A program made the translations under genes and the position numbers. DNA of 64,000 nucleotides from Pseudomonadota bacterium (lineage in GTDB: Bacteria > Myxococcota_A > Polyangia > Haliangiales > Haliangiaceae): the NCBI GenBank assembly GCA_022360315.1, contig JAKSDA010000502.1, positions 1 through 64,000 of the forward strand, read 5' to 3'. The notes beneath the pieces were generated by a model, which saw nothing but the letters and a program-made list of their open reading frames with translations, did not search any database and was not told where the DNA came from. Shown here one piece after another: positions 62,301-64,000 of this stretch; the first letter of the stretch is position 1, and every line of letters starts with the position of its first letter.

Positions 62301-64000
62301 ATGAGCAGACTCAAGATGACTCCCAGCGAGGCACTCGTTGAAACCATGGTAGCCGAAGGCGTACAAAACGTGTTCGGAATCGTTGGCTCCGCATTTATGG
62401 ACGCCTTGGACCTTTTTCCGGCAGCGGGAATCCGCTTTATACCCGTGGCCCATGAGCAGGCCGCCACCCATGCGGCCGACGGACTTGCCCGCGTGACCGG
62501 CAAGCCGCAATGTTGTATCGCTCAGAATGGTCCAGGTGCCGCGAACTTTGTTTCGGCCATGGCAGCGGCGTATTGGGCCCATTCACCGGTGGTCGCCATC
62601 ACTCCCGAAACCGGTTCCACCGGAATTGGCACCGGTGGCTTTCAGGAGTTGGACCAGATGCCGATGTTTGAGAAGCAGACCGTCTATCAGGTGCGGATCA
62701 ACCAGCCTCAGCGCATGGCCGAACTGGCCCGCCGTGCCTTTTTCATGGCCAAAAACCTCAACGGCCCTACCCAGTTGAATATCCCGCGTGACTTCTTTTA
62801 CGGCGAATGTACCGATGAGATCTACGAAACACCGGTGATTCGCCGCGGCGCCGGTTCAATGGAAGACGTGGAAAAGGCTGTCGAACTGATCATCAACGCA
62901 CGTTATCCAGTGATCGTCTCCGGCGGCGGCGTTTGCCAGGCTGGTGCTCTCGAAGAGATCAAAGCACTGGCTGAATATATCACCGCACCGGTGGTCAACA
63001 GTTACCAGCACAACGATACTTTCCCTGCTAGCCACGAGCTGGCATGCGGCCCCCTCGGCTACTGCGGTTCCAAAGCGGCCATGCGGACCATCAAGAAGGC
63101 CGATGTGGTCATCGCACTGGGCACGCGCCTGGGACCTTTTGGAACCCTACCGCAATATGATATGGTCTATTGGCCGGACCAAGCCAAACTGATTCAATGT
63201 GATGTCAATATTAATATCCTCGGAGTGGCCAAAAAGGCCGACGTTTACAGCTGTGGTGATGTTAAAGAGTTTGCGGGGTTGCTCCTCAAACGCATTCAAG
63301 CGCTGGCGCCGGATCTGGAGAAACACACTGAACGCCTGGCGGATGTGCTAGGAGAAAAAGAGCGTTGGAACAATGAGTTGACCGAATGGAGCTCCAGTTC
63401 CCAGTCATCCCCCATGCATCCGCGCCGATTCCACATGGAATGGACCAAGGCCCTGCCTGATGGAACTATCGTTACCACCGACATCGGCAACAACTCTTCG
63501 ATGGTCAACGCCTACTTGAGATTCGAAGGCATTCGCGAACACATTTCGGCGCTCTCCTGGGGCAATTGTGGATTTGCCTATGGTACCGCCTTGGGATGTA
63601 AGGTGGCCAAACCCGATACACCGGTCATTGCCTTCCAGGGTGACGGGGCCTATGGGATCAGCGGTATCGCCGAAGTGATGACCGCAGTGCGTGAGAACAT
63701 CCCAGTGATCGCCATTGTGGCCAACAACAATGAGTGGGGCGCCGAGAAGAAAAACCAGATCGACTACTACGGTGACCGGTTCGTCGGGGCGAACCTGCCG
63801 GAAAATCCGGAATACGCCGAGGTGGCTAAAGACATGGGCGCCCTCGGCTTTACCATCGACCACCCCGATCAAGTGGGCGATGTCATGAAAGAGGCCCTTG
63901 CTTGCAACAAGCCCTGTGTAATTGATGCAAAGATTCAGGGCGGCAAAGAGGTCCTTGCAGAGCCGTTCCGCAGAGACGCCTTGAATATGCCGGTTCGCCA
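62301..64000 (+). CDS. xsc: Sulfoacetaldehyde acetyltransferase (cut by window end)
   Basis: 566 codons are in the window without a stop; the family is about 580-600 residues, so only the end is missing. ThDP-dependent enzyme converting sulfoacetaldehyde and phosphate to acetyl phosphate and sulfite in taurine/isethionate breakdown. Xsc-specific pattern: KMTPSEALVETMVAEGVQNV, FGIVGSAFMDALDLFPAAGI, VAHEQAATHAADGLARVTG, ETGSTGIGTGGFQELDQMPM, and the ThDP motif GDGAYGISGIAEVM...VANNNEWGAEKKNQIDYY. GAGGAAA ribosome-binding site before the ATG. GC content is intermediate between the hydrogenase region and the TRAP genes. Confidence 0.95.
   Translation, partial: MSRLKMTPSEALVETMVAEGVQNVFGIVGSAFMDALDLFPAAGIRFIPVAHEQAATHAADGLARVTGKPQCCIAQNGPGAANFVSAMAAAYWAHSPVVAITPETGSTGIGTGGFQELDQMPMFEKQTVYQVRINQPQRMAELARRAFFMAKNLNGPTQLNIPRDFFYGECTDEIYETPVIRRGAGSMEDVEKAVELIINARYPVIVSGGGVCQAGALEEIKALAEYITAPVVNSYQHNDTFPASHELACGPLGYCGSKAAMRTIKKADVVIALGTRLGPFGTLPQYDMVYWPDQAKLIQCDVNINILGVAKKADVYSCGDVKEFAGLLLKRIQALAPDLEKHTERLADVLGEKERWNNELTEWSSSSQSSPMHPRRFHMEWTKALPDGTIVTTDIGNNSSMVNAYLRFEGIREHISALSWGNCGFAYGTALGCKVAKPDTPVIAFQGDGAYGISGIAEVMTAVRENIPVIAIVANNNEWGAEKKNQIDYYGDRFVGANLPENPEYAEVAKDMGALGFTIDHPDQVGDVMKEALACNKPCVIDAKIQGGKEVLAEPFRRDALNMPVR

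Overview
The window looks like a chromosomal segment from a GC-rich, Gram-negative, Myxococcota/Deltaproteobacteria-like bacterium. This assignment is inferred from content only: a Ser/Thr kinase with an N-terminal zinc-ribbon-like motif, a PP2C phosphatase fusion, a DUF4157 polymorphic toxin, several outer-membrane barrel candidates, poly(A) polymerase, a glyoxylate shunt and a group 3b-type NiFe hydrogenase. No rRNA, tRNA or CRISPR array was seen. Three stretches are visibly less GC-rich than the rest: the toxin cassette (1-4.5 kb), the methyltransferase at 21.5 kb and, most strongly, the TRAP transporter at 58.4-61.4 kb.

Layout. 1-4.5 kb: two pieces of an IS3-type transposase flank a DUF4157 toxin with a C-terminal HEVQH zincin motif and a small CxxC/CxxC protein, probably its immunity protein. 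4.7-11.5 kb: a tripartite RND efflux operon whose outer-membrane gene fuses a periplasmic-binding-protein-like domain to TolC. 11.7-18.7 kb: a co-directional minus-strand cluster with a BASS-type transporter, two flavin halogenase-like proteins, a PAPS-type sulfotransferase and an arylsulfate sulfotransferase lipoprotein. A two-component system (19.2-21.3 kb) is transcribed divergently, followed by a methyltransferase and a ThDP enzyme. 25-30.6 kb: a PP2C signalling operon, a double-receiver protein and an M24 aminopeptidase. 31-37 kb: yhbY, a Ser/Thr kinase, an acidic envelope protein, a methyltransferase and pcnB. 37.7-43.6 kb: malate synthase and isocitrate lyase, then a two-subunit molybdenum hydroxylase. 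44-49.2 kb: envelope proteins including three tandem barrel candidates, two of them clear paralogues. 49.5-58.4 kb: a GST, then the complete beta/cNMP/gamma/delta/alpha hydrogenase operon running into its maturation genes (protease, a HypA lacking the zinc ribbon, hypF). 58.4-64 kb: an AT-richer TRAP transporter ending one base from hypF, about 0.9 kb of largely empty DNA, then sulfoacetaldehyde acetyltransferase (xsc), cut by the window end.

The least expected signals are these. (i) A short dispersed repeat (about 30 bp core, stop-free in all six frames) occurs at least four times, with one weaker copy; it lies in frame inside hypF, a methyltransferase and the signal-peptide region of the TolC fusion, resembling the in-frame palindromic elements known from Rickettsia. 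(ii) The binding-protein/TolC fusion. (iii) A halogenation plus sulfation gene cluster without an obvious scaffold synthase. (iv) A probable organosulfonate locus (TRAP plus Xsc) of mixed origin.
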